Assembly (NCBI GenBank): GCA_944320465.1 | Contig: CALUHO010000002.1 | Span: 118,782-182,781 of the forward strand | Direction of reading: 5' to 3' | DNA length: 64,000 bases | From: an uncultured Bacteroidales bacterium | GTDB taxonomy: Bacteria > Bacteroidota > Bacteroidia > Bacteroidales > P3 | Translations under genes and position numbers: made by a program | The notes under the pieces: generated by a model | Databases searched by the model: none | Told to the model about the DNA's origin: nothing | What the model saw: the letters and a program-made list of their open reading frames with translations, nothing else | In this document: positions 9,975 to 19,528 of the stretch, piece by piece | Layout of the letters: every line of letters begins with the position of its first letter | How positions within the stretch are numbered: the first letter of the stretch is position 1

Positions 9975-11180
9975 CTACTTCCTGTAGATCCCGCAAAAGT
10001 CCAAGATTACCTTGTCCTCGGTCCAGGGCAGGGTCTTGAACGGGTCGTGGGCCACCAACATCACCACGATATCGGCCTTTTCGTAAGCTTCCTTGTAATC
10101 GGTCAGTTTGAACACATTATGCGAAGCCACATTGGGTTCCACCACCAAGATGTCTGCATTGTTGCAGGATTGCATCACCTTGGTCACGATATACTTGGCA
10201 GGAGATTCCCGCAAATCGTCGATATTGGGTTTGAACGCCAAGCCCATCATGGCCACACAAGGCTTGCGATGGTGTTCCAATTCGAACTTCAACATGGCGT
10301 TCTGCACCTTTTCGGCGCACCAGAACGACTTATAGTTATTGATTTCCCTCGACTTGGCTATCAACTGCGATTCCACCGGGAACTCGGCGGTCAGGAAATA
10401 GGGGTCCACCGCGATGCAATGCCCCCCTACGCCGCACCCCGGTTGCAGGATATTGACACGCGGGTGTTTGTTCGCCAAATTGATTAATTCCCACACATTG
10501 ATACCCGCCTTGTCGCAAATCAAAGACAACTCGTTGGCAAAGGCAATCTGCACGTCGCGTGAAGAATTTTCGGTCAACTTGCACATCTCGGCTGTCTTGC
10601 AATTGGTCCGGTGCAAAGTGCCTTGCACGAACTGGCTGTAGAACCCGATCGCCTTGTCCGTCGATTCGGGATTCATGCCCCCGATGACCCGATCGTTATG
10701 CACCAATTCGTAAATCACATTGCCAGGCAATACCCGCTCAGGACAATACGCAATGTAAATTTTCCCTTCCAATTCGGGTCTTTCGGCAAAAATCAAAGCC
10801 GCCATCTTGTCGGTCGTCCCTACCGGGGAAGTGGATTCAATCACATACAAATCCCCTTCCTTCAAAAACGGGATTACCGCCCGGGTGGCAGCCTCCACAT
10901 ACGAGATATCCGGTTCATGGTTCCCCTTGAAAGGGGTGGGGACCACCATGAAATAAGCATCGCTCGTCTCGGGTTTCCCTTGGGCCCGCAAGGCTCCGGA
11001 TTTGACCACTTCCTGCAACATGGACTCCAATCCCGGCTCCACGATATGCAAATGTCCTTGGTTGGTCTTTTCCACTACGGAGGGGTTCACATCCACTCCT
11101 ACTACTTCCACGCCGTGTTTGGCGGCGATAATGGCGGTGGGCAATCCAATGTAGCCCAAGCCCATGAAACATGCTTTCAT
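9975..11180 (-). CDS. wecC: UDP-N-acetyl-D-mannosamine dehydrogenase
   Basis: A 401-residue nucleotide-sugar dehydrogenase. The NAD-binding GLGYIGLP motif is at residues 7-14, ESTSPVGTT near 115-123, and the catalytic Cys is C255 in GCGVGGHCIAVDP. AFKPNIDDLRESP lies in the C-terminal UDP-binding domain. The spacing and the GVGGHC form are typical of WecC rather than UDP-glucose dehydrogenase. It oxidises UDP-ManNAc to UDP-ManNAcA, a capsule precursor. The partner epimerase gene wecB is not in the window and may lie beyond the left edge. The start is 13 bp downstream of the HepT-like remnant. Confidence 0.9.
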   Translation of the reverse strand: MKACFMGLGYIGLPTAIIAAKHGVEVVGVDVNPSVVEKTNQGHLHIVEPGLESMLQEVVKSGALRAQGKPETSDAYFMVVPTPFKGNHEPDISYVEAATRAVIPFLKEGDLYVIESTSPVGTTDKMAALIFAERPELEGKIYIAYCPERVLPGNVIYELVHNDRVIGGMNPESTDKAIGFYSQFVQGTLHRTNCKTAEMCKLTENSSRDVQIAFANELSLICDKAGINVWELINLANKHPRVNILQPGCGVGGHCIAVDPYFLTAEFPVESQLIAKSREINNYKSFWCAEKVQNAMLKFELEHHRKPCVAMMGLAFKPNIDDLRESPAKYIVTKVMQSCNNADILVVEPNVASHNVFKLTDYKEAYEKADIVVMLVAHDPFKTLPWTEDKVILDFCGIYRK

Positions 11181-11193
11181 ATCAATATGTTTT

Positions 11194-11473
11194 TTACTTT
11201 ATCCATTTTTTCAGACGATCCTCTACATTACGCAAGGTTTCCACTTTCTTTATCAGCGCATTGATAGTATTCATTGGCCATCATCGGGTAATCGCGCGAT
11301 ACAGAATTGCGCAGTTCCCTGATATAACTCCAATCCTCTGCACGTCCTATTATCCGGTGCCTTTCCATCTTGTCAAAGATATCCCGCATCGGGACATCTT
11401 TGACATGATTCTCGGACCGAAAATCTCTTGGCCGCCTGGATGATAATTTTATTTCTGTAGCGTTAAGCCTCAT
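11194..11473 (-). pseudogene. Frameshifted HepT-like / nucleotidyltransferase-partner antitoxin remnant
   Basis: One frame reads DIFDKMERHRIIGRAEDW then SYIRELRNSVSRDYPMMANEYYQ before running into an early stop. Shifting by one base at about 11261 continues the expected protein: INALIKKVETLRNVEDRLK then KWIK and TAA at 11194. The combined sequence fits the family that reads roughly LEKLGII-W-LRE-RN-AHEYP and pairs with small nucleotidyltransferases. The usual RNxxAH-type His is Arg here (RNSVSRDYP), a second sign of decay. Only the C-terminal half remains and no partner nucleotidyltransferase is visible. Family assignment is from memory of its consensus. Confidence 0.5.
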
Positions 11474-11591
11474 TAAATCGCGATTTCAGATCCTATCGTC
11501 CCAATCTCAGGCATCATCCCTAATCAAGCACTCCCGCTTGTTCCTGCAAATATATACGATTTTTCCGCACCCATCCCTCTCTATAAAAAGC

Positions 11592-11625
11592 GTAAACCGC
11601 CCTGCCTGGTGGCAAAGCGGCTTAC
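11592..11625 (-). terminator. Rho-independent terminator after the OmpA gene
   Basis: On the minus strand GTAAGCCGC pairs with GCGGTTTAC (one G-U pair), with an additional small inner stem, followed by GCTTTTTAT. It lies about 35 bp past the stop of the three-barrel OmpA gene. It may end or weaken transcription between the export half and the glycosyltransferase half of the locus. Confidence 0.6.
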
Positions 11626-11658
11626 AAAGCGCAGATCATCAATTATTTTAACTAACCC

Positions 11659-14223
11659 CTATTCCAAGATTACGGCACGGTTCAGTTCCGGCAAGGAATA
11701 CCGGTTGTTCTCGGCTCCGATAGCCTTGATAATAAGACGGTCGGCCGGGATATGGTAACGAGTCTGCATCAGATTGTAGACATACTGTACACGTTGCTCG
11801 CTCAACTGCTGGTTGCGGGCAGGATAGCCAGTTTCCGCATCTGCGCAACCGGTAATGGTGAATACCTTGTCCTTGTCGAGCGCAATCACATTACGGATAT
11901 AGAAATCCAAATGGAACAGCTCCCGCGTACTCAAGGTGGTCTGGCCTATTTCAAAGAACACGGCGCCTTCGGAAACCGTGCCGGCAAAGACAGTGTCAGG
12001 ACGGGCAAGCAAGGAATCAAGCACGGCTTTGGAAAGCACGGTATCGCTCTGGCAAACCGCTGCCGGCTTTGCAGCCGATACCGTATCCTGCACCTCTTCC
12101 GTACCGGACAAGGTATCCTCCACAGCCAGCTCTTCCACCGGTGCCACCAGTTCCACTGCCGGCATTTCAGACAGGCTGCGAACCCGTTCAAACCCGGTCT
12201 TGCCCAGATTAACCGAAACACCCAAGGTGACAGAAGTCAAACCCAGCACGCCACCTTGCGTGGCCTTAGTGATGGATTCCTTGGTAACCAACTGGGTCAA
12301 GGTCAAGTTCAAATCCACCCGTTTGCTCAGACGGATATTGTTGATCAAACCGGCGCCCACGGCAAACTCGTTGTCATGCGCCTTTGGTCCGTCCAAAGAG
12401 TAGGAATACAGCCATCCGGCAGTCAGATAAGGTACAAAATCCCACAGACGGTCTTCTTTGTAGCCGCCAATCGTGTTGGAGATATTCCACAAAGCATCCC
12501 CGTGCAAATAAGAGATGCCGAATTTCTCAGGATAAGGCATCGATTCGGTAGCCGGTGCATACGGGGTTTCCACCGTAGCATACCCGCGCGCGCTCAAACC
12601 GGTATAGCCAATGCGCAAGCCCACATCCGGCGTGAACCATTTGCCTACGTAGATATTCAAGGCCGGGGAGATACGTCCGCCTGCCGAACCTCCTGCATTG
12701 CGGCTGTTCTCCAGGACCAGGAAGTGGACACCGCCATCCGCCCCTACAAAGAAGTTGTCGAAGAACCTGTTGGTCTTGTACGGGCCGCGGATCACTTTGC
12801 CGGTGGAATCCCGGTTAGTGGTATTCCAAATCATATCAGGCTCAATGACCCGTTCAAAATCGGTTCCGCCCAGATTGACCGAAACGCCCACCGTCACAGA
12901 ACTCATTCCGGCCACACCTCCTCCATGGGGCAGGATGGAATTGGGCATGAAATACTGCCGGCCTTCGAGCGTCAAATCCACACGGTCGCTAAGCCGCAAG
13001 ACATTGAGCAAACCAAAGCCTAATCCCAATTCGTTATTGCCAGCACCGTCACGCCCCGGCAAGGGGAAAGAATGAATCCATCCCGCACCCAAGTAAGGCA
13101 CAAAATCCCAAAAACGTTCTTTCTTGTACCCTCCTATCGTATTGGAGATGTTCCACAGAATATCCCCATGCAGATTGGAGTAGCCAAGGTGGACACCATC
13201 CCGGATTGTCAGGCCTGCATAGCCGATACGCGCCCCTACGGTCGGAGAGAACCATTTACCCACATTTACGTCCAAGGCAGGGGATATCCGGCTCTTCCAG
13301 GCATGGATGATTCCGTTCTCGTTTTCCAACAATTGTAATCCGCCGCCCACAGATACAAAGAAGTTGTCGAAAAAGCGATTGGTCTTATACGGCCCCCGGA
13401 TGATGTTCCCGTTCTCGTCGCGATTGGAACCAAGTTCTATATTCTCCGTCCAAACGCTGTGGCGATCACGATTAATCGGATGCCAGGAAAGGAACTCCGG
13501 CGAGGCGATATTGAAATCCAAGCCCACCGTTACCGACGACATGCCGGCAACGCCTCCCATTCCGGGATTGACGGCATCTTCCTTGAAAAGCAACTGCCGG
13601 AATTCAAGAGTGAAATCCATCCAGTCGGTCAGATAGATTTTGTTCAGCAAACCGGCACCGGCAGCAAATTCGTTGTTAGACAAGCCTGCTCCATCGCGCG
13701 AATTGGTACGCAGCAAGCCTGCCGTGAGGTAAGGCACGAACTCCCAGCGGCGATCGGCCCGGTATCCGCCCAACAAGTTGGAGATGTTCCAAAGCACATC
13801 CCCATGCAAATAGGTGAATCCCATCCGTTTCCGCCATACCCCATCCGAATACTGTTCATAAGCATAGCCTGAAGGATTGTTAGTCCAGCCCCGAGCCGTA
13901 AGTCCCGAATACCCCACCCTTAAACCGATGGAAGGGGTGAGCCATTTGCCCACATACAGATTAAAGGCCGGGGAAATCTGCCCTCCAAGGCCTCCATAGT
14001 TGTCTCCGGCACTCAACAGACCGTTGATACCGCCAGACACGCCCACAAAAAAGTCTCCGGAAAAGACAGGTCCGTAAGGCAAGGCTGTCAACGGCCTTTC
14101 TTTCGGGGAAGCCTCTTTTTTCCGCGCTTGCGCAGCATTCTCCCCTTGGGCCGGCGTGACCAATCCACCCAGAATCAAGGGAAGAGCCAGCATAGCTCCA
14201 AACCATTGTCTACTTGCTTTCAT
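11659..14223 (-). CDS. OmpA-family outer membrane protein with three tandem barrel repeats
   Basis: An 854-residue protein with a signal peptide (cut near the Ala-Gln around residue 25). Three homologous segments follow, at about 57-242, 288-452 and 490-674. Each has FFVG..GG, ISPAxNxYVGKW, RxGYxGL, YLHGDxLWNISN, GGY, FVPYLxAG, and ends in SSVTVGVSVN or TSVTLGVSVN. Segments two and three are each preceded by RGPYKTNRFFDNFFV. Residues about 750-854 form an OmpA C-terminal peptidoglycan-binding domain (VFFEIGQTTLS, LSEQRVQYVYN). Family members usually have one barrel. The start overlaps the phosphatase gene by four bases (ATGA), so it is coupled to the capsule export genes. Confidence 0.9.
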   Translation of the reverse strand: MKASRQWFGAMLALPLILGGLVTPAQGENAAQARKKEASPKERPLTALPYGPVFSGDFFVGVSGGINGLLSAGDNYGGLGGQISPAFNLYVGKWLTPSIGLRVGYSGLTARGWTNNPSGYAYEQYSDGVWRKRMGFTYLHGDVLWNISNLLGGYRADRRWEFVPYLTAGLLRTNSRDGAGLSNNEFAAGAGLLNKIYLTDWMDFTLEFRQLLFKEDAVNPGMGGVAGMSSVTVGLDFNIASPEFLSWHPINRDRHSVWTENIELGSNRDENGNIIRGPYKTNRFFDNFFVSVGGGLQLLENENGIIHAWKSRISPALDVNVGKWFSPTVGARIGYAGLTIRDGVHLGYSNLHGDILWNISNTIGGYKKERFWDFVPYLGAGWIHSFPLPGRDGAGNNELGLGFGLLNVLRLSDRVDLTLEGRQYFMPNSILPHGGGVAGMSSVTVGVSVNLGGTDFERVIEPDMIWNTTNRDSTGKVIRGPYKTNRFFDNFFVGADGGVHFLVLENSRNAGGSAGGRISPALNIYVGKWFTPDVGLRIGYTGLSARGYATVETPYAPATESMPYPEKFGISYLHGDALWNISNTIGGYKEDRLWDFVPYLTAGWLYSYSLDGPKAHDNEFAVGAGLINNIRLSKRVDLNLTLTQLVTKESITKATQGGVLGLTSVTLGVSVNLGKTGFERVRSLSEMPAVELVAPVEELAVEDTLSGTEEVQDTVSAAKPAAVCQSDTVLSKAVLDSLLARPDTVFAGTVSEGAVFFEIGQTTLSTRELFHLDFYIRNVIALDKDKVFTITGCADAETGYPARNQQLSEQRVQYVYNLMQTRYHIPADRLIIKAIGAENNRYSLPELNRAVILE

Positions 14224-14975
14224 AAGTCTGAAATTTTATTTATTCCATTTTCAATAAGTTGATTTTTGTTATTCCGCACCAAGGCAGCCACTTCGGCAGC
14301 CATCTTGCGCGACAGTTCGGTGACCGACAGCCTGTGCCAATACGAACGGGAATGGATATCGCAGCCTACATGCTGATAGTATCCCTCTTTGAGCAGAAGC
14401 CCGGCCCTCTGGCAAACCGCCTTGCCATAATATCCTGCCAGCGAAGGCAGGTTCAATTGCAAAGCAATATTGTTTTTCTTAAGCTTGTCATATTCCTCCT
14501 TACCCATATACAGGTACCGTTCCGGATGAGCCAGCACGGGGGAATACCCTGCTTCCTTTATTTGATCCAACAAAGACCAGAAATTGTAAGGTGCCCCGGC
14601 AAACGAGGTCTCTACCAAAACCCGTCGCTGCCCCAACGTCAACAGATCCCTTTTCTCCAGACGTTCGGAGAAACCGGCATCCAACATATATTCGGCTGCC
14701 AGGCGCAACGCCATCCTACCCCTGTAACGTTCCTTCAGTAGACCGAAACGCTCCTCCAAGGCTGCCGTGGTGTTCGGCATGTCTTCAGCCACATGGGGCG
14801 TGAGCCAAAGGCAAGCCACTCCCGCTTCTTCCAGTTCCGCCAAAAGTTCCAACGACTGTTCCATCTGTTGCAATCCGTCATCCACGCCCGGCAGCAAATG
14901 GGAATGGCAGTCGTAAAAGCCGCGGAAAAAACCGTTCTTCCCCAAGCTGATCCTGCGTTGCCTAATCCACCACAT
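14220..14975 (-). CDS. CpsB/YwqE-type PHP-fold tyrosine phosphatase
   Basis: I chose the start MWWIRQRRISLG at 14975, which overlaps the Wzc stop by 14 bp; the frame extends upstream without PHP motifs. The 251-residue product has the metal-binding PHP motifs FYDCHSHLLPGVDDG, LWLTPHV, APYNFWSLL, LAHPERYLYM and GCDIHSR. Enzymes of this family (CpsB, YwqE) use metal ions to remove phosphate from the C-terminal tyrosines of the partner autokinase and so control chain length and export. The partner kinase is encoded immediately upstream. Its stop overlaps the OmpA start as ATGA. Confidence 0.9.
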   Translation of the reverse strand: MWWIRQRRISLGKNGFFRGFYDCHSHLLPGVDDGLQQMEQSLELLAELEEAGVACLWLTPHVAEDMPNTTAALEERFGLLKERYRGRMALRLAAEYMLDAGFSERLEKRDLLTLGQRRVLVETSFAGAPYNFWSLLDQIKEAGYSPVLAHPERYLYMGKEEYDKLKKNNIALQLNLPSLAGYYGKAVCQRAGLLLKEGYYQHVGCDIHSRSYWHRLSVTELSRKMAAEVAALVRNNKNQLIENGINKISDL

Positions 14976-17370
14976 CCTTATTTCCCTTTCCGTAAGCGTA
15001 TCCATAACCGTAACCGTACCCATAACCTCTCCCATAACGGTGATACCGATGATTCTCGCTCACCACGCCATTCAGAACCAAGGCCATCTTGGGATACTTC
15101 TGCTCGGCATAAATCCGTTTGATTTCCGGCAACAGGCTCTTATCGAACAGGCCGGCTCTTACCACGAACAAGGTGCGGTCGGCCACTTGCGCTATCAGCG
15201 AAGCATCGGCGACAACGCCGGTTGGAGGGCAGTCTATCAATACGTAGTCGTAATGTCCACGCAAGGCATCCAACAATATGGACAAGCCCTCGCCGGCCAA
15301 CAGTTCCGCCGGATTGGGCGGAAGGGAACCGACAGGAACCAAGTCCAGATTGTCATACATCTTGCAAACAATACGGTTGGCATCCATCGCCGGATTGTTC
15401 AGGTAATCGGCCACGCCTTCCGTGTACTTCACGCCCGAAACTTCGCTCAAAGAAGCCTTGCGCAGATCCAGATCAATCAACAATGTCTTCTTTCCTTTGA
15501 TTGCCAATGCCATCCCCAAGTTCAAGGTAGTGAAGGTCTTTCCGCTGTCCGGGAAAAGCGATATTACCATGATAGCCTCCGAAGCGCTTCCTTTCCCTAC
15601 CATGAACTCCAGATTGGTACGCAAGATACGGAAAGCCTCATTGATTACATCCCGGCTTTTCGCTTTCACCACCAAAGGCGCGGCCAACCGGGTCCTGCGG
15701 GCGGCCGGCAGGAACTTCCTCTTCTTAGACACCAAAGGAATTTCTCCCACCAAAGAGATATCCATGTTTTCCAAATCCTTGCGTCCTCTCACTGTGGTAT
15801 TGAGCGTTTCTATCAAAAAAATAGCTACCGCCGGCAAAGCCACGCCCAGCACCACGGCCAGCAACAATATCATCATCTTGTTAGGGCTACCGGGAACTTT
15901 GGGTCCCTCCGGCGGTGTGATTACCCGAGTATTATAGGCGGTAAAAGCCTGTGACAGCTCGTTTTCCTCCCTTTTCTGCAAAAGGTACAGATACAAGGCT
16001 TCCTTCACCTTCTGCTGTCGTTCGAACGACAGCAGGTGCTTGGCCTGTACTGGGCTGGCCGCTATCTGGGTGTTGGACTGCGCTTGGTAATTCTTCAAAC
16101 TGGAAATCTGCAGGTTCAAACTTTCTTCCTGGTTATCGATAGCGGTGATGATGTTCTGCCGCATCTCGGCCAAAGCCCGGTCCAGATTCTGCACCAAAGG
16201 ATTCCGTTCCCCGCTACTGGCCAAAAGATTGTTGCGCTGTAGTAGTTGCTGGTTGTAAAGGTCTATCTGTTGCCCCACTTCCGAACCTTCAGCATTCAAA
16301 GTGGCCGGCAGCAGCTGGGTCTTCTTGCTCTCGTCTATCATATAAGAGCGTATGTACCGTACCATCGCCAGCTGGTTGTTCAAAGCCAGCAACTGGTCCT
16401 CCACTTCGCTGGCCTTGGTCAGATACAAACCGTACGAAGCCTGCACATCGGGAAGCAGGTTCTCGCTCTTGTATTCCGAAATGTCCTCGTCCACCGTGCC
16501 CAATTCCTGCTCTATGACAGCCAAACGGTCGTCTATGAACATCGAAGTGCTTACCGTAAGTTGGTTCTTGTCCTTGACCCAGTTCTCGTTATAGATAAGG
16601 ATCAGCATATTGAGCAGGTCTTCCGCCCGCTGGGGACTAACGTCCTTTATGGAAAGATCCACCACGGTCGACTCCTTCTGGCTCAGCATCACCGTCAGGA
16701 CTTTTGAATACCGGGCAGCAGCAGCTTCCACCCCTGAATAAGCCACATAAATCGGAGAGGTTTTCTGAATATCGAAATAAGGGGTTTTACGCACTACCAC
16801 CCGGCCTACCGGTGTCATCACGGTATCCCCTATCCTGCCTTCCACCTCTTTTACCGTTCCAGCCTTCTCTCCTTTCAGCTTGAATTCGTCCATAAGCAGA
16901 CCGCCTTCCTCCAAAAGCAGCAGCCGCAATGAAGCGGAAGTCTCATCCAAATCTATGAACGATACCTCTACCGGCAGCTGAACCCCATACAGAGTAGGTT
17001 TGTACAGCCAACCTTCGGCGCGGTAATCAATGCCCAGATTCAGCCTGTCCACCACCTCCCGCATCAAAGCAGGAGATTGCAGCGCGATAATTTCGTTGTT
17101 CACATTGGTGTTTTCCTTGAAAAGGCCCAACTCGGCAAATGCCTCAGTACCTGAGCTAATGGAATTTCCTGAGGAAGTCTCTTTGAGCAGAAGGGTCGCC
17201 GAACGGGTATAGACGGGTTCCGTACGCTTTATAAAAAAGAAAGCCACTACCAACGCGACTGCCACACAAATCGCAAACCACGTCCATCGTGCCAGACACC
17301 AGGACACAAAGTCCTTGAGGGTGATGAAGTTCTCAGAATCCTGCTTGGGAAGGTTAAGCTGTTCTGCCAT
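14962..17370 (-). CDS. wzc: Wzc-type polysaccharide co-polymerase and tyrosine autokinase
   Basis: An 802-residue inner-membrane protein. A Wzz domain lies between TM1 (about 30-47) and TM2 (about 499-521), with a long periplasmic coiled-coil region (about 260-480). The cytoplasmic BY-kinase domain has the P-loop LFPDSGKTF (605-613), Walker A' LLIDLDLR (630-637) and Walker B YVLIDCPP (709-716). The tail is a Tyr cluster (eight Tyr within 776-793, in Gly-Tyr repeats), the autophosphorylation site expected for the family. It works with the outer membrane Wza protein and the phosphatase encoded on either side. The Gly-Tyr tail is a short-period DNA repeat that could vary in length by slippage. 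Confidence 0.93.
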   Translation of the reverse strand: MAEQLNLPKQDSENFITLKDFVSWCLARWTWFAICVAVALVVAFFFIKRTEPVYTRSATLLLKETSSGNSISSGTEAFAELGLFKENTNVNNEIIALQSPALMREVVDRLNLGIDYRAEGWLYKPTLYGVQLPVEVSFIDLDETSASLRLLLLEEGGLLMDEFKLKGEKAGTVKEVEGRIGDTVMTPVGRVVVRKTPYFDIQKTSPIYVAYSGVEAAAARYSKVLTVMLSQKESTVVDLSIKDVSPQRAEDLLNMLILIYNENWVKDKNQLTVSTSMFIDDRLAVIEQELGTVDEDISEYKSENLLPDVQASYGLYLTKASEVEDQLLALNNQLAMVRYIRSYMIDESKKTQLLPATLNAEGSEVGQQIDLYNQQLLQRNNLLASSGERNPLVQNLDRALAEMRQNIITAIDNQEESLNLQISSLKNYQAQSNTQIAASPVQAKHLLSFERQQKVKEALYLYLLQKREENELSQAFTAYNTRVITPPEGPKVPGSPNKMMILLLAVVLGVALPAVAIFLIETLNTTVRGRKDLENMDISLVGEIPLVSKKRKFLPAARRTRLAAPLVVKAKSRDVINEAFRILRTNLEFMVGKGSASEAIMVISLFPDSGKTFTTLNLGMALAIKGKKTLLIDLDLRKASLSEVSGVKYTEGVADYLNNPAMDANRIVCKMYDNLDLVPVGSLPPNPAELLAGEGLSILLDALRGHYDYVLIDCPPTGVVADASLIAQVADRTLFVVRAGLFDKSLLPEIKRIYAEQKYPKMALVLNGVVSENHRYHRYGRGYGYGYGYGYAYGKGNKDVVD

Positions 17371-17413
17371 TTTTCTATCTGCTATTTATCCAACAATGTT
17401 TATACAAAAGCGC

Positions 17414-18241
17414 TTACATCACGATAGGCACAATGATGGCGGCTATCGTGGTGAACAAGGAAGCCAGCGAAATCCAGAACGACGGCTGCAAAGCCGTATT
17501 TCCAGCAGCCGTAGCCTGACGCGCCTTGGCCGGCAACGGACGTACGTACACCACATCGTTCTGCTGCAAGTAATAGGCCGGCGAGGCATAGAGTTCCTTG
17601 GCCGAGCAGAGGTTTATCGGGTATATTTTCTGCTGCCCGTTTTCTTCCCGCATCACGGTCACATTGGTTCTACGTCCATGTATCGTCAAATCGCCAGCCA
17701 TGCTCAACCCTTCCAGCAGTGTCACATGCTCTTGGTCTATGCTGAAGCGCCCCGGTTGGTTCACCTCTCCGAGTACGGAAAAACCTAAATTCTTATATTC
17801 TACTGTCACTACCGGATCCTGCAACAGTTTCTTGTTTTCCAATTCATTCTTGATATAAGAAGCCACATCCGAACGAGTCATCCCTTCCACATGCAAGCTG
17901 CCTAATACCGGAAAATCTATATTTCCTTGGGGATCCAAAGTATAAACCGATACATAATCCCTCGAATTAGCAGAAATCCAAGAGTTATCCCCAAGGTAAG
18001 GCTGGGTTATCGGCAAATTGAACAAGGAATTCAACTGCGGGTCCTGGCTGTTGACCACAATGGAAATCTTGTCTTCCGGCTTCAGGGTAATCGGCTTGGG
18101 ATCGGCCACCGGCATGGCGATTTCCTGTATTGTATCGCCTTGGATGTCCTGAAAGTAAACCACCTGCTTATGCACAGCACAGGAAGCGAACAGCAATAAG
18201 CCTGCCATCGGCAGCAGCAATTGGATTAGTCTATGTCTCAT
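17414..18241 (-). CDS. wza: Wza-type polysaccharide export lipoprotein
   Basis: A 275-residue protein with a lipoprotein signal peptide (lipobox LLFASC, Cys near residue 22), then the Poly_export domain (IQEIAMPV...LKPEDKISIVVNSQDPQLNSLFNLP) and SLBB-like segments (GSLHVEGMTRSDVASYIKNEL; VLGEVNQPGRFSIDQEHVTLLEGLSMAGDL). A C-terminal hydrophobic helix (about 252-273) is common in Bacteroidota homologues. It forms the outer membrane channel for capsule export. It lies 43 bp before wzc and 33 bp after the initiating transferase gene in the same operon. Confidence 0.92.
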   Translation of the reverse strand: MRHRLIQLLLPMAGLLLFASCAVHKQVVYFQDIQGDTIQEIAMPVADPKPITLKPEDKISIVVNSQDPQLNSLFNLPITQPYLGDNSWISANSRDYVSVYTLDPQGNIDFPVLGSLHVEGMTRSDVASYIKNELENKKLLQDPVVTVEYKNLGFSVLGEVNQPGRFSIDQEHVTLLEGLSMAGDLTIHGRRTNVTVMREENGQQKIYPINLCSAKELYASPAYYLQQNDVVYVRPLPAKARQATAAGNTALQPSFWISLASLFTTIAAIIVPIVM

Positions 18242-18274
18242 GATTTTTCTTTATCTATTCATCATATTCAAGCC

Positions 18275-19399
18275 CTATCTCTCCGAGGAAAGGACAATCT
18301 GGCTTTCCCTCATCTTTCTCCGCCAGCTCAGCCAAAGATTGAAAACGGTATACAAGGCCACATCGCATACCAACAGGATATTGACATTGACCCAACGCAT
18401 CAACAATACATTGGCCGCTGTCAACAAGGCGGAAATCAGCACTATCGTAATCATAGCCCAGCGGGCTGGCATCCCGATAGCCAGCAGCTTGTGGTGGATA
18501 TGGTTCTTGTCGGGCGTGAAAGGGTTCTTGCCGGAACGTATCCTGAAAAAGAACACCCGCACCACATCCATGCAAGGAATCAGCAAGGGGGCAAAAGCAG
18601 CCACCATGGGATTGGCTTCGGCCGACAACATGGATGCCGAATTGGCGATACGCAAACTGCAGAAAGCCAAAATCAGTCCCAAGGTCAATGAACCGGTATC
18701 GCCCATGAAGAGCTTCCTGCCCCGGTTCACATTGCCAAACACGTTATAATAGAAGAACGGCAGCAAGGTGCCTACCGTGGCAAACGAAAGCACCGCATAA
18801 ACCAGCTGATGCCCTTGGATGAAAAGGATTCCGTAATAGCCCATGGCCACGATGGACAAGCCAGAAGCGAGACCGTCAATGCCGTCTATCAAGTTGATGG
18901 CATTGACAATAAAGACTATCACTAAAATAGTGAGAATAAAGCCTAAGAGTTTATACAATACCTGTATGCCAAAGACTCCATAAAGGTCATGCAATGCAAG
19001 CCCGGCAGAAATCAGCAGTATGCCGCAAAGAATCTGAATGACAAACTTGTTCTTATAGCGTACTCCGATCATATCATCTATAATACCGGTAAGATACAAC
19101 AGCAGCAATGCACAGCATGTAAAAGAAATCTCGGTGATGTTGTCTTGTATGTTCCGCCAAAGCTCGCCTTGGGCGAAAGCCGTATTGATACCTACCAGCA
19201 GCAATATTGTGAAAAAGATGGAAGGCATGAACGCAATTCCGCCTAAACGGGGGATGATGCCCTGATGTATTTTCCGGCTATCGACCGGATCGAACAACCG
19301 CCGCCGGAAGGATACCAACAGTATCTTAGGTATCAGGACACTGGTGAATACCGCACTCACAAGGCAGGCTAATAGAGTGTTTATCAACCATAAACTCAT
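18275..19399 (-). CDS. WecA/MraY-family phosphoglycosyl transferase (capsule initiation)
   Basis: A 374-residue polytopic protein with about eleven membrane segments and the family motifs RKIHQGIIPRLGGIAF, the catalytic Asp motif NAINLIDGIDGLASG, FMGDTGSLTLG, and a cytoplasmic loop with DKNHIHHKLLAIGMP (HIHH). It transfers a HexNAc-1-phosphate, probably GlcNAc-1-P, to undecaprenyl phosphate and so starts repeat-unit synthesis. It follows upxY after a 129-bp gap that contains a run of nine C (minus strand). A 62-codon frame spans this gap and its stop overlaps the ATG of this gene, but I do not treat it as a gene. Confidence 0.92.
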   Translation of the reverse strand: MSLWLINTLLACLVSAVFTSVLIPKILLVSFRRRLFDPVDSRKIHQGIIPRLGGIAFMPSIFFTILLLVGINTAFAQGELWRNIQDNITEISFTCCALLLLYLTGIIDDMIGVRYKNKFVIQILCGILLISAGLALHDLYGVFGIQVLYKLLGFILTILVIVFIVNAINLIDGIDGLASGLSIVAMGYYGILFIQGHQLVYAVLSFATVGTLLPFFYYNVFGNVNRGRKLFMGDTGSLTLGLILAFCSLRIANSASMLSAEANPMVAAFAPLLIPCMDVVRVFFFRIRSGKNPFTPDKNHIHHKLLAIGMPARWAMITIVLISALLTAANVLLMRWVNVNILLVCDVALYTVFNLWLSWRRKMRESQIVLSSER

Positions 19400-19528
19400 A
19401 AAATCCGTTTCCTTTCCTGTTTATCTATGTTTGGTTTTGTTTTTTTTATTCGGATGAAAGATTTTGGCGTCTTGGGGAAAGGGGGGGGGAGGGAATCTAT
19501 CGTTACTTTCAGCCTATCATAATCATTA

